64,000 nucleotides of DNA from Flavobacterium difficile (GTDB lineage: Bacteria > Bacteroidota > Bacteroidia > Flavobacteriales > Flavobacteriaceae): NCBI RefSeq assembly GCF_011392115.1, contig NZ_JAAJBT010000001.1, positions 372,001-436,000 on the forward strand, read 5' to 3'. Position 1 is the stretch's first letter; every line of letters starts with the position of its first letter. The position numbers and the translations under genes are program-made. The notes under the pieces were generated by a model that did no database searches, was not told the DNA's origin, and worked only from the letters and a program-made list of their open reading frames with translations. This document shows positions 23,567 through 32,901 of this stretch, piece after piece.

Positions 23567-25459
23567 ATGCGTTTATTTAGAGTAGTTATATTTTTCTTTT
23601 TTTGTTATCAAGTTTCGTTTAGTCAAAGTATAGATGAGTTACTTTATAAAGCCTATATTTCTAAAGATTCTTCAGAGTATTTTTTTTTAAAAGCGAAAAA
23701 CAAATTAAAAAATACTGAGGATGAGGCTTTATACTTTCTTTCAAAAAATGCCAGACATTTAGATTTCGGTTCACCAGATAGTGCTGTTTATTATGGTAAA
23801 ATAGCTCTTGATAAATATAGAAAAACAACTAAAAAATCGCATTTGTTTACGACTTACAATAATATAGCAAATGCCTACAAAAAGAAAGGAAGTTATAATG
23901 AAGCGATACAATATGCATTAACAGCACTTCGGGAAGCTGAAAAAGAAAAGAATGATTACTGGATAGGTACTTTTAATGTGGCTTTAGCTTTGCAATATCA
24001 TGATTTTGAAAATTACGAATTGGGTGTAAAGTATGGCAAAGCAGCGCTTGAAGTTTTTCAGAAAAATCAAAAAAAAGATCTGATGAGTTTGTATTCCGCT
24101 ATTAATGCTATTGCGATTAACTATGACGATTGGAAAAAGCCTGAATTAGCCTTAAAATATCATTTTTTAGTATTTAAATATATAAAAGGAAAAGACACCT
24201 TAAACATTTCTTCTACCTATAACAATATCGGGAATACCTATCTCAAACAGAAAAAATATAAAGAAGCCAAAAATTGGATTTCAAGAGCTGTTGCCATTGA
24301 AGAACAAAGTCCTTCGAGAGAACAAAATGTCAATTATTATTACAGTCAAGCTACAAATTATACCAATTTAGCTACAATTGCCTCAGAATTGAATCAAATT
24401 AAAGAGGCAGAATTGTTGTTTGAAAAAGCTTATGCATTTGTAAAACTTTCCAAAAGTGCAGAAAAAAAGCGAGATTATTATTATCAAAAAATTCAGTTCA
24501 GTAAAAAAAAGAATGATTTACAAGAAGTAATAAACAATCAGGATAATTATATACGGATAAGAGATTCATTATTTATTTCAGAGAGAACTAAAGCGGTTGC
24601 CGAAGCTGAAGCAAAATATCAAACCGAAAAAAAAGAAAAGGAAATTCTACTGGTAAAAAATAATTTATTTAAAGAAGAAGTTGCCAATAAAAAAAAATCA
24701 TATTGGTTAATTGGTAGTGCTTTATTTATACTAATTTGTATCCTAATTGGTTTTTTACTTTATCGCCAGCAAAAATTAAAATTAAAGCAACAACAACAAG
24801 AGTTTCAATTAAAAAATGCCATTCGGGATATTGAAAATCAAAACAAGCTCCACGAACAAAGAATTGCAATTTCAAGAGATTTACATGACAATATTGGCGC
24901 ACAACTGACTTTTATTATTTCCACTTTAGATAATTTAAAATTCGGTTTTCCAAATTTGGATAATAGTATTAAAAATAAATTATATAACATCAGTACTTTC
25001 ACTAAAGATACTATAATTGAATTACGAGATACCATTTGGGCAATGAATACCAATGAATTTACTTTTGAAGACTTAAAAGTTAGGATTTTAAATTTCTTAG
25101 AAAACGCCAAAAAAGCACAAGAAGAAATAGGTTTTAATTTTACTATTGATGATTCCTTAAAATCATATTCTTTTTCTTCGGTATTGGGTATCAATGTATA
25201 CAGAACCATTCAAGAAGCCGTAAATAATGCTTTAAAATATGCTAATTGCTCAGAAATAAACGTTAATGTTACCAATCAAAATGGGATCTTAAATATTGAA
25301 ATTATGGATAATGGTATCGGATTTAAAACTTCTGAAATCCTATTGGGAAACGGATTGAACAATATGAAGCAAAGAATTGAAGAAATTGATGGTGTTTTTT
25401 CAATACTATCAGATAAAGAAATAGGGACAAAGATTATCATACAACTAAAAATAGATTAA
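23567..25459 (+). CDS. Sensor histidine kinase with periplasmic TPR repeats
   Basis: 630 aa. Signal peptide (to about residue 20, ending SFSQ), then tetratricopeptide repeats through about residue 330 (TTYNNIANAYKKKGSYNEAI, STYNNIGNTYLKQKKYKEA). A coiled segment and a membrane helix at about 378-400 follow. The cytoplasmic HisKA_3 domain has the phospho-acceptor H440 in SRDLHDNIGAQL, and the HATPase domain has EAVNNALKYANCSEI, DNGIGF and GNGLNNMKQRI. The kinase should phosphorylate the regulator encoded next, whose start codon follows directly. The signal it senses is unknown. Confidence 0.93.
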   Translation: MRLFRVVIFFFFCYQVSFSQSIDELLYKAYISKDSSEYFFLKAKNKLKNTEDEALYFLSKNARHLDFGSPDSAVYYGKIALDKYRKTTKKSHLFTTYNNIANAYKKKGSYNEAIQYALTALREAEKEKNDYWIGTFNVALALQYHDFENYELGVKYGKAALEVFQKNQKKDLMSLYSAINAIAINYDDWKKPELALKYHFLVFKYIKGKDTLNISSTYNNIGNTYLKQKKYKEAKNWISRAVAIEEQSPSREQNVNYYYSQATNYTNLATIASELNQIKEAELLFEKAYAFVKLSKSAEKKRDYYYQKIQFSKKKNDLQEVINNQDNYIRIRDSLFISERTKAVAEAEAKYQTEKKEKEILLVKNNLFKEEVANKKKSYWLIGSALFILICILIGFLLYRQQKLKLKQQQQEFQLKNAIRDIENQNKLHEQRIAISRDLHDNIGAQLTFIISTLDNLKFGFPNLDNSIKNKLYNISTFTKDTIIELRDTIWAMNTNEFTFEDLKVRILNFLENAKKAQEEIGFNFTIDDSLKSYSFSSVLGINVYRTIQEAVNNALKYANCSEINVNVTNQNGILNIEIMDNGIGFKTSEILLGNGLNNMKQRIEEIDGVFSILSDKEIGTKIIIQLKID

Positions 25460-26107
25460 ATGATTAAAGTCGCAATTGTAGATGATAATGCTTTTTTACA
25501 AAAAGCTATTATTGATAAGTTGTCCTTTTTTGATACAATAAGGGTAAAGTTTACTGCAAATAATGGTATCGATTTATTAGAAAAATTGAATGACAATCAT
25601 ACGATTGATCTAATTTTAATGGACATAGAAATGCCTAAAATGAATGGAGTTGAGGCTGTAGAAAAGGTAAAAAAGCTTTACCCACAAATTAAAATTATCA
25701 TGTTAACGGTATTTGATAATGATGTGCATATTTTTAATTCTATTAAAGCGGGTGCAGATGGCTATTTTTTAAAAGAAGTCAATCCACAAGATTTGTTTAA
25801 TGGTATAGTTGAAACTTTAAATGGAGGAGCGGCCATGACTCCATCTATAGCCATGAAAACATTAAAATTATTGCGGAATCCTTTCCAAATAGAATCTACT
25901 GAAAATCAGGATGATATACAGTTAACGACTCGTGAAATTGATGTGCTTGAGCAACTTAGTAGAGGATTAAAAAACAAAGCGATTGCAGAAAATCTCTTTA
26001 TTTCAGCGGCAACTGTTAAAAAACATATTGAAAATATTTATCGAAAACTTCAAACACACAATAGAATAGAACTCATTCAAAAAGCACGAGAAAATAGACT
26101 AATTTGA
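25460..26107 (+). CDS. NarL/LuxR-type response regulator
   Basis: 215 aa. The receiver domain has the acidic pocket in IVDDNAF, the phospho-acceptor D55 in LILMDIEMPKMNG, and the conserved Lys in FLKEVNP. The C-terminal LuxR helix-turn-helix reads LTTREIDVLEQLSRGLKNKA, then SAATVKKHIENIYRKL. It is paired with the histidine kinase in front of it. The dyads before its operon and before the next transcription unit are plausible targets. Confidence 0.95.
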   Translation: MIKVAIVDDNAFLQKAIIDKLSFFDTIRVKFTANNGIDLLEKLNDNHTIDLILMDIEMPKMNGVEAVEKVKKLYPQIKIIMLTVFDNDVHIFNSIKAGADGYFLKEVNPQDLFNGIVETLNGGAAMTPSIAMKTLKLLRNPFQIESTENQDDIQLTTREIDVLEQLSRGLKNKAIAENLFISAATVKKHIENIYRKLQTHNRIELIQKARENRLI

Positions 26108-26127
26108 ATAAGTCAAATGGCGTATTT
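26106..26127. promoter_or_regulatory. Candidate operator, second copy
   Basis: GAATAAG-TCAAATGG-CGTATTT: the right arm is identical to that at 23217, the left arm matches in five of seven bases, and the spacer is also eight bases. It overlaps the regulator's stop codon and lies 49 bp before the next gene. Confidence 0.35.
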
Positions 26128-26176
26128 TTTTTTGTAAGCATTCCATTTAATTTTAAAAAATTTTAATTCTCATACT

Positions 26177-27640
26177 ATGCGTCACAATTTTTTTATTTTA
26201 CTTCTGTTTTGTTTGGGTACTACACAGGCGCAATATGCCGATTATACCGACATGATTAGAAGAGAAGCGCGTGCTACCCAAGAATATATTAGCAGAATGA
26301 ACTCCTATTACAACAAACCTAGCAGCTCAACAAGTGTTTTCTATGATTACAAATCTAAAAGTGACGAAGAAAAAGAACGCGCAAAACGCGAGCGCGAACA
26401 AAAAAATATTGAAGTTCAAGCATTCTTAAAGCAACAAGAGAAATTAGAAAAAGAACAACGTGAGAAATGGGAAAAATATCGAGAAGTTGAAGAATCTGTT
26501 TATCGAGCAACAGCCCATAAAGCTATTTCGTATGTAGCAGAAAATGGAATTCCATTGAGTACAGCAGAAAGAGATACTTATATTAAGTTTGAATTAATGA
26601 GTAATGGGGTTTTAAAACCTAATTATGAACAAAAAATGACCGAATTATTAGCGTTAATTGAGGTCGAAAAGACTATAAATACAGCCGGATTAGATGAACT
26701 TTTAAGCAAAATATTGAAGTTAAGTTCGTTAGAAGGTTTGAATGCCAATCAAAATTTAGAATATGTATTTCAGCTTCAAAAGCGATTCCCACAGGAAGAA
26801 ATAAAAATAGATAATGCATTTATTACTCTTTTTGTGAATTTTTATAATAGTCGAAACGATTCCAAAATTTTGTTTGGTAATTATGATAAATATTATGATT
26901 TGTATCAGTATTTAGAACAAAAATATCCTGAAACGGTTTTATTGCTTATGAAAGGTTTAATCGAAGGAAATTACAATCCAATTGAGCACGGCAATATTAT
27001 ATTTAAAAGGGATAATGAAAAAGCAAGTTCTAAAGAATGGGAAAAAAGACATAAAAAAAACGATGAAAAAATAAAGGATATTAAATTTGGTCTCATTGGA
27101 TATTCTGAAAAAAGCAAAACACTTGAAGGTATTCTTGAATTATGTGATCGGTATGGTTTAGAGCCTATGGAAGTGGTGCTTTTAGACGACTTTAAAGTAT
27201 TAAATTCGGGAGGAAAAGGAACAATTTATAGTACTTATTATACTTCATTTGATAAGAATAATCCTAAGTTTAAATTTTTTAAGTCCTTAGCAGCACTCTG
27301 CGATAAAAATAGTATCAGAGCTTATATGTTTTACTTGGATGAATTGGGTTATACAGATTCTAGTAAAAACAAAATATTAGATTATGCTAATAGTATGTTA
27401 GAAAAAGGGTGTAACACGGCATTTACTTTATATTTTATAGATCATTTACCAACTTATTATGTGGGTGCCGAAAATGCATTAAAGTCTATGAAACAATTTA
27501 AAGAAACTGTTAGTCCTGAAGAGTTTAAATCAGTTACAGATGAGATTTTTAAACAGAATAGAATTTTCGATTCGGATAGTAAGTTTTATAATAAAATTCA
27601 AGAAAATTTGGTTAATCAACTCAAACAATTAGTACTCTAA
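26177..27640 (+). CDS. Exported protein of unknown function
   Basis: 487 aa. Signal peptide (HNFFILLLFCLGTTQAQ), then a highly charged helical segment (DEEKERAKREREQKNIEVQA and following) that could form a coiled coil, then a mostly helical region without a motif I know. It opens a run of four unrecognised exported proteins directly behind the two-component system. The next gene overlaps its stop by one base (TAATG), showing translational coupling. Confidence 0.72.
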   Translation: MRHNFFILLLFCLGTTQAQYADYTDMIRREARATQEYISRMNSYYNKPSSSTSVFYDYKSKSDEEKERAKREREQKNIEVQAFLKQQEKLEKEQREKWEKYREVEESVYRATAHKAISYVAENGIPLSTAERDTYIKFELMSNGVLKPNYEQKMTELLALIEVEKTINTAGLDELLSKILKLSSLEGLNANQNLEYVFQLQKRFPQEEIKIDNAFITLFVNFYNSRNDSKILFGNYDKYYDLYQYLEQKYPETVLLLMKGLIEGNYNPIEHGNIIFKRDNEKASSKEWEKRHKKNDEKIKDIKFGLIGYSEKSKTLEGILELCDRYGLEPMEVVLLDDFKVLNSGGKGTIYSTYYTSFDKNNPKFKFFKSLAALCDKNSIRAYMFYLDELGYTDSSKNKILDYANSMLEKGCNTAFTLYFIDHLPTYYVGAENALKSMKQFKETVSPEEFKSVTDEIFKQNRIFDSDSKFYNKIQENLVNQLKQLVL

Positions 27641-28884
27641 TGAAGAAATATTTTTCAATAATCATAATGTTGTTAACGCCTTATTTGCTTTTTTCCCAAA
27701 AAGAAGTATCTTCTATGATTTCAAAAATTTGGAAAGAGGCACCCAATCAGTTTGCTAATTTCAAAGGTAATTTTTTAGAAGATTCTGACGAATTTGAAAA
27801 ATTTACAGGGCGAATTGAAGTAAAATATGGTGAGGTTCAGATTGTAAAAAACAAAGCACAAAATGTAACATCCTTTTTTGTAGCATGGAGTTATAACGAC
27901 AACACTAAAGCGTATATTGACGAGGAAGTGCAAAAATGTGTCAAACAGTTTGAAGAAATTGCTGCTAAAAATCAGCTTCAAGCAATGTCTTATGGAAAAG
28001 AGGAAAGTTTCAGTTTTACTGCACTAGAAAATAAAGAGAACTTACCTGTTTTTACTATCGTGATACAAGAAGATAAAATGCTGCTATTAATAACAGATGT
28101 TTTATACCGAAAACCTACAGCAGAAGTAGCAACAGCAGTTTCATCGAAAAGTTCGTTAGTTTCAAATGTAACCTTGATTTTAACTGATGCAGCTCAATCT
28201 TTTGAGAAAATAAGAACTACAGTTAAAAACCCTAGAACTTATGATACTACTATTTATGATGTAAATCAAGGGATTTTCGATGATGAAAAAGGACATATTG
28301 TTCGTTACGAAGCCAATTATAGTTTCACTCTCAAAGAGTTTTTTCCTGATGAATATTATTATGTAGATTACATTCCAATTGGTAGTGAAAAAGAAAAACA
28401 ATTTAATAGTATTTTGCTTCCATATATCTCACAAATAGCCAAAGAATATAATTGGAAATCTAAAAAATACACACAAGATAAATTGGTTAAAGATCAGGTC
28501 AATGGCGTAATTTATTATGATGCTAATAAAGAGAAAGTTTTGGAATATCATGAAAACAGAAGTTCTAAAAGTATCAGTTTAAAAATATTTTCAAAAATTA
28601 ATCCTATTAGAGACTTTACTTATAAAGGAGCCATTATTTTATATCAAAAAAATATTGGTGGAAAGGATGTAGCGAATGCTCGAATTTATCATATTACCGA
28701 TGTCGCAGATCCAGATTATGAAGTACTTAAAAATAAATTAATTAAACGATGGCAAAATCCAGAATTAATTGTACAGGTTGAATTTAGAGAAAGAGCCACA
28801 CAACAAAGTGTAATGTATCCGTTTCATGGTACTAAATTAAACGTTGTTGAATATGATATTGACGCTCAAGGTAACGATAGATAA
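27640..28884 (+). CDS. Exported protein of unknown function
   Basis: 414 aa with a signal peptide (YFSIIIMLLTPYLLFS). Two similar-looking halves seem possible: the N-terminal part has ANFKGNFLEDSDEFEKFTG and FFVAWSYNDNTKAYIDEEV, the C-terminal part YTYKG-like strands (RDFTYKGAIILYQKN). It looks alpha/beta, periplasmic and perhaps repetitive. It is coupled to the gene before it, and a third gene follows after 15 bp. I do not recognise the family. Confidence 0.7.
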   Translation: MKKYFSIIIMLLTPYLLFSQKEVSSMISKIWKEAPNQFANFKGNFLEDSDEFEKFTGRIEVKYGEVQIVKNKAQNVTSFFVAWSYNDNTKAYIDEEVQKCVKQFEEIAAKNQLQAMSYGKEESFSFTALENKENLPVFTIVIQEDKMLLLITDVLYRKPTAEVATAVSSKSSLVSNVTLILTDAAQSFEKIRTTVKNPRTYDTTIYDVNQGIFDDEKGHIVRYEANYSFTLKEFFPDEYYYVDYIPIGSEKEKQFNSILLPYISQIAKEYNWKSKKYTQDKLVKDQVNGVIYYDANKEKVLEYHENRSSKSISLKIFSKINPIRDFTYKGAIILYQKNIGGKDVANARIYHITDVADPDYEVLKNKLIKRWQNPELIVQVEFRERATQQSVMYPFHGTKLNVVEYDIDAQGNDR

Positions 28885-28899
28885 ATAATACATACAAAT

Positions 28900-29667
28900 A
28901 TGAAAACTAAAATACTCTTTTTTCTTTTTTTCTTGATAAAGATTCATGCTCAAGAAAGCTATAAAACTTCGGAATTTAAATTTCCAAACAATGTTAAAGA
29001 AGTAGAAGTAAACGAATACGAAATTAATCGTGTAACAGGAGATAAAAAATGGTTTAAAAAAACAAGTTATTTTTTTTCAAATAACCTCTTACAAAATAAA
29101 ACAGAATCCTATGATAATGGAACTGCAAGACAGTTTACCTATACGTATGAAAATGATAAGCTAGTGAAATACGAAGCAACAGACGCGGATTTAATTTATA
29201 CTGAAATGTATTCGTACAATAGAAAGCAGCAGTTGCAGGAAATAAAGGCTTTAGATCAAAATGTGGTTACCAACTTGATGCTCTTCAAGTACAATGCTGA
29301 TGGGACTTTAAAAACCAAAATTTTTAAAGAAAATGATGGTTTTATTTCGTGTCAAGAAGACTTTATTTACACTTCCAAAAACAAGTATACCAAACGAGTT
29401 GAATTTAAATATACAACACAAGATCATATTATTGACGAATATTATTATGAAAACAACTTGCAAATTGGTTCTAAATCTGATATTACAGGTAAACAACCTT
29501 TTGAATTGTTTAAAAAATACGACGATAAAGGGAATTTAACAGAAGTGAGAGAGCCTGTCACTTTATATTTCAATAAATATGATGCTAACGGATATCTCAC
29601 CCAAACCAATATTAATACAAATGATAATTTATTGTATACGATTATAGAATACCAATATAAATTTTAA
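28900..29667 (+). CDS. Exported protein with YD/RHS-like strand repeats
   Basis: 255 aa with a signal peptide (ILFFLFFLIKIHAQ). The body consists of repeated beta-hairpin units of the type YxYNxDGxLxxK: FTYTYENDKLVKYEATD, FKYNADGTLKTKIFKEND, KKYDDKGNLTEVREP, NKYDANGYLTQTNIN. Such units occur in YD-repeat proteins, but this one is too short for an RHS shell. It is probably a periplasmic or surface protein of the same transcript. Confidence 0.72.
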   Translation: MKTKILFFLFFLIKIHAQESYKTSEFKFPNNVKEVEVNEYEINRVTGDKKWFKKTSYFFSNNLLQNKTESYDNGTARQFTYTYENDKLVKYEATDADLIYTEMYSYNRKQQLQEIKALDQNVVTNLMLFKYNADGTLKTKIFKENDGFISCQEDFIYTSKNKYTKRVEFKYTTQDHIIDEYYYENNLQIGSKSDITGKQPFELFKKYDDKGNLTEVREPVTLYFNKYDANGYLTQTNINTNDNLLYTIIEYQYKF

Positions 29668-29676
29668 AAACTAAAT

Positions 29677-30171
29677 ATGAAATCAAAATTATTATTTCTT
29701 GTTTTATTCTCAATTGTTCTGAGCTCTGCAGCAATTCAGGCACAAAAATTAGATGCTAAATTTTCAAATGAAATTGAAACCTATATCACAACAAGTTTTT
29801 ATAAAAAGCAAGGTGAAAATTTGGGTGTTGAAAAAGGTACTCGCTATGAAATAAATGAATCGAAATTGAAGATTAAAGATTTCAAAACCTTATTGTATAA
29901 CGACTTTGCCACTTATTATGCAGTATCAGAATATCAGAAAAAAGGTTCAGAAACACTTATGGATGAAATAAATGCTGCTTTTATGTCGTCTAAAATTATA
30001 AAATATAGAAATGATAGTAAGAATACATCCACTCTTATAACTGACGAGGATAAAAAAAAAGGTATTACTAGAAAAATAGAATTACAAAATACCACTTTTA
30101 AGGTTTTAGCTACAGTATTGTTGTATGCAAACAATAAGATTACCATTCGTTTTGCTGAGAGCGCAATTTAA
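29677..30171 (+). CDS. Exported protein of unknown function
   Basis: 164 aa, signal peptide cut near residue 22 (VLSSAAIQAQ). The rest is basic and mixed alpha/beta (TSFYKKQGENLGVEKGTRYE, ITRKIELQNTTFKVLATVLL). It begins 9 bp after the previous gene and closes the run of unknown exported proteins. I see no known domain. Confidence 0.68.
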   Translation: MKSKLLFLVLFSIVLSSAAIQAQKLDAKFSNEIETYITTSFYKKQGENLGVEKGTRYEINESKLKIKDFKTLLYNDFATYYAVSEYQKKGSETLMDEINAAFMSSKIIKYRNDSKNTSTLITDEDKKKGITRKIELQNTTFKVLATVLLYANNKITIRFAESAI

Positions 30172-30183
30172 TTTTATATGTAA

Positions 30184-30205
30184 AAATACGCTTTTCGGCT
30201 AATGG
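30184..30205. promoter_or_regulatory. Weak third copy of the operator-like dyad
   Basis: AAATACG-CTTTTCGG-CTAATGG: the left arm is identical to the one at 23217; the right arm agrees in only three of seven bases. It lies 46 bp before the T9SS gene. Confidence 0.22.
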
Positions 30206-30250
30206 ATTGCCTTCATGATAAATTAGATATTTGTTTAAAATTTTACAATT

Positions 30251-31981
30251 ATGAAGGCATTTTTTTATTTTTTATGTTTGATGATATTCGCTACCTCGAA
30301 TGCTCAAGAATATCAGTACCATAGTGCACAACTTTATGAAAGCACTAATGGTAACATTACAATGAAAAAAGTAGTGAAAGATGATAATGGTAATTATTAC
30401 ATCTGTGGTGTTTTTATAGGTACAGTCGATTTTGATCCTAGTACTGCAGTCTTTACTGCTACTTCTACTAATAAACTTGTAGCGTTTGTACAAAAATTAG
30501 ACGCCAATAGGAATTTTATTTCAGTTAAAACCCTTGTTGGTATTGGCAGTAATGATTTAGTCGACATAAAAGATATGGTCATCAAAAATAATGAACTATT
30601 ACTTGCAGGTGCTTTCACCGGCAGTGTAGATTTTGATCCATCAGTTGCTACAAATATCCAAACGGTTACGACAGGTTCTTTAATTAGCAATGGTGATTTT
30701 TTTGTTGCAAAATACAATTTAAACATAGATTTACTGTGGGTAAAAAAAACAGGTTCCACCTCTTCTGATGTTATCAACTCTATTTATGTTGAAGAAAATG
30801 GAAAAATAAATGCTGTTGGACAATTTACAGGCTCTACAGACTTTGATACTGGCTCAACTAATTTAATTATCAGTACGAATGGTCAAGGTGATGCCTTTTA
30901 TTGGCAATTAGACACTAATGGTGCTTTTCTAAAAGCCTTTAAACTTGGCGGATCATTTAATGATGAAGCTTTTAAAGTAAAAGTTTATAACAATCAACTA
31001 TTCATATCAGGTGCTTTTTCTGCAACTGTAGATTTTAATCCTTCTACAACCGTAACCAACAATTTAGTTTCTAGTTCTGGATTTAATGGATTTGTAGCTA
31101 AATATGCTTTAAATGATCACTCGTATCTTCAGGCGGTTAGAATTACACCTCAAATTTTGGATATGGATATCGATGGAAGTGGAAATGTATTTACAACAGG
31201 TTTGTTCAACGCAGCAACAGATGATTTTGATCCTTCACCAACAGCTACTTTCAACTTATCCAGTTCTACTTTTGCTAAAAATTATATCGTAAAATTAGAT
31301 TCTAATTTGAATTTTATATGGGTTAAAGATTTTGCTAAAAACGATTACGGGAATAATGAATTTGTAGATTTTGATATTGATCAAAATGGGAATTTATATT
31401 CAGTGAGTAGATTTAAAGGTGTAGTAGATATGGATCCTAGTACTGCTGTTTTCAATTTAACACCTTTAGCAGTTAATTTATACACCAAATACCACATATT
31501 CTTACAAAAATTAACCAATGAGGGTGTACTAACTTATGCTGGTTTTGTTGGAAATACTTCTTCTGATTATAATTTTTTAAATGATATTTTAGTTTCAAAT
31601 GGAGAAATCATTGGCGTTGGCGATTTTGATAATACTATCGATTTAGATCCTAATAACACAAATCAATATAAGACCAATCCCAACGGGCAAAAAGACGCTT
31701 ACATTTTGAGGTTAACAGAAAATACACTTTCACTTTCAGATTTTTCTAATGTTAGGTTCGATGTTTTTCCTAATCCAACTTCAAACATAGTTTTTATTAC
31801 GGCAAATGACGCAATAAATGAGATTGCCTTATTTTCATTAGATGGAAAACAAATTTCGAAGCAAAAGTGTAATGCGTTTCAGTATGAAATGGATCTTTCA
31901 GCCGTACAATCTGGAGTTTATTTAATACACATTCAAACTGAAAATCTACAATCTAAAACTTTAAAAATTATAAAAAACTAA
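30251..31981 (+). CDS. T9SS type A surface protein with VDFDPS repeats
   Basis: 576 aa. Signal peptide (FFYFLCLMIFATSNAQ), then about seven blade-like repeats, each containing a G-x-VDFDPS type motif (GTVDFDPSTAVF, GSVDFDPSVATN, ATVDFNPSTTVT, GVVDMDPSTAVF, NTIDLDPNNTNQ) with a companion DAF(L/I) strand. This suggests a beta-propeller. The C-terminus is a type A sorting domain (FDVFPNPTSNIVFI ... GVYLIHIQTENLQSKTLKIIKN) that directs export by the type IX system and anchoring. It may be co-transcribed with the lipoprotein that follows. Confidence 0.9.
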   Translation: MKAFFYFLCLMIFATSNAQEYQYHSAQLYESTNGNITMKKVVKDDNGNYYICGVFIGTVDFDPSTAVFTATSTNKLVAFVQKLDANRNFISVKTLVGIGSNDLVDIKDMVIKNNELLLAGAFTGSVDFDPSVATNIQTVTTGSLISNGDFFVAKYNLNIDLLWVKKTGSTSSDVINSIYVEENGKINAVGQFTGSTDFDTGSTNLIISTNGQGDAFYWQLDTNGAFLKAFKLGGSFNDEAFKVKVYNNQLFISGAFSATVDFNPSTTVTNNLVSSSGFNGFVAKYALNDHSYLQAVRITPQILDMDIDGSGNVFTTGLFNAATDDFDPSPTATFNLSSSTFAKNYIVKLDSNLNFIWVKDFAKNDYGNNEFVDFDIDQNGNLYSVSRFKGVVDMDPSTAVFNLTPLAVNLYTKYHIFLQKLTNEGVLTYAGFVGNTSSDYNFLNDILVSNGEIIGVGDFDNTIDLDPNNTNQYKTNPNGQKDAYILRLTENTLSLSDFSNVRFDVFPNPTSNIVFITANDAINEIALFSLDGKQISKQKCNAFQYEMDLSAVQSGVYLIHIQTENLQSKTLKIIKN

Positions 31982-31993
31982 AACCTTAAACAC

Positions 31994-32437
31994 ATGAAAA
32001 AAGGAATTCAAATTTTACTAATACTTTGTGCAATGGTAATTGCTTCTTGTTCTAATGATAATCAGGAAAATAATAACGATACCTCACCAAACCCAACAGG
32101 TTTTGTTTGGCGTGAAAACCTTATAGATGCTCCTCTTAATAGTGCCAGTAGTGCTTATTTTACAGCTGCTTTTAATACTCTAATTGCAAAAGATGCCAAC
32201 AATATTACGCTATTCGAAATTAACTTAACAGGTGCTAGTCCCGGAACTTATGCAATTGATAATTCTAGTGTGCTTTTTACTTATACAGGTGTTAATCCGA
32301 TGTATGTAGCAACTGGAGGACAGGTTGTAATCACTACTAATGCTAGTGGTAAGATATCTGGAACTTTTGAAGCATTTAGATCAGGTACAGGACTTACCAG
32401 AATTTATGGTAGTTTTACAGATGTAGTGATGCAATAG
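31994..32437 (+). CDS. Lipoprotein of unknown function
   Basis: 147 aa. A lipobox, VIASCSND, places the modified Cys at residue 19. An Asn-rich linker is followed by an about 110-residue beta-rich domain (AAFNTLIAKDANNITLFEIN, TGASPGTYAI, GKISGTFEAF) with the look of small DUF-type lipoproteins of Bacteroidota. It follows the T9SS protein after 12 bp and is closed by a terminator. Confidence 0.72.
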   Translation: MKKGIQILLILCAMVIASCSNDNQENNNDTSPNPTGFVWRENLIDAPLNSASSAYFTAAFNTLIAKDANNITLFEINLTGASPGTYAIDNSSVLFTYTGVNPMYVATGGQVVITTNASGKISGTFEAFRSGTGLTRIYGSFTDVVMQ

Positions 32438-32447
32438 CGATAAAGAA

Positions 32448-32476
32448 AAATCCCGATTGATATCGGGATTTCTTTT
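32448..32476. terminator. Terminator between convergent genes
   Basis: Stem AAATCCCGAT / ATCGGGATTT with a four-base loop, with T runs in both directions. Confidence 0.82.
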
Positions 32477-32783
32477 ATAATTTTTTTTGTAAACTATTCC
32501 AGCCGCCGCCATTCATAGCTTCGATTCCGTGTTTTTTTAAAATCATAGCTGCAATTCCGCTTCTTCTTCCGGTTCTGCAACAAGCAATAACGGGTTGGTT
32601 TAGTTTTTTTATGTCGTTTATTTTTGATTCGATAACTTGCAAAGGCATGTTTTTGGAGTTTTTAATATGTCCGCCAGCAAATTCTTCATACGTTCTTACG
32701 TCAATTATTATTGCATTTTTGGCTGTAAATTCTGCAATTTGTTTGGACTTATCTCCAAAACCTAAAAAATCTAAAATTCCCAT
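32475..32783 (-). CDS. Rhodanese-like domain protein
   Basis: 102 aa single rhodanese domain: AIIDVRTYEEFAGGHIKNSKNMP and the active-site loop ACCRTGRRSGIAA, with the catalytic Cys in CRTGRR. It should carry sulfane sulfur on that Cys and pass it to acceptors. It is cytoplasmic by sequence. It is a single gene, convergent with the lipoprotein gene, and has the usual length. Confidence 0.92.
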   Translation of the reverse strand: MGILDFLGFGDKSKQIAEFTAKNAIIIDVRTYEEFAGGHIKNSKNMPLQVIESKINDIKKLNQPVIACCRTGRRSGIAAMILKKHGIEAMNGGGWNSLQKKL

Positions 32784-32901
32784 ATATATAATTTTATTTC
32801 AAAAATACAGACTCGATTTTTCACAAACGGTTACATTTGTTACATAACTTCGAAATAATTGGATTAATTTAAGGTTTAGATGTTTGCTGATATTATTGCA
32901 A

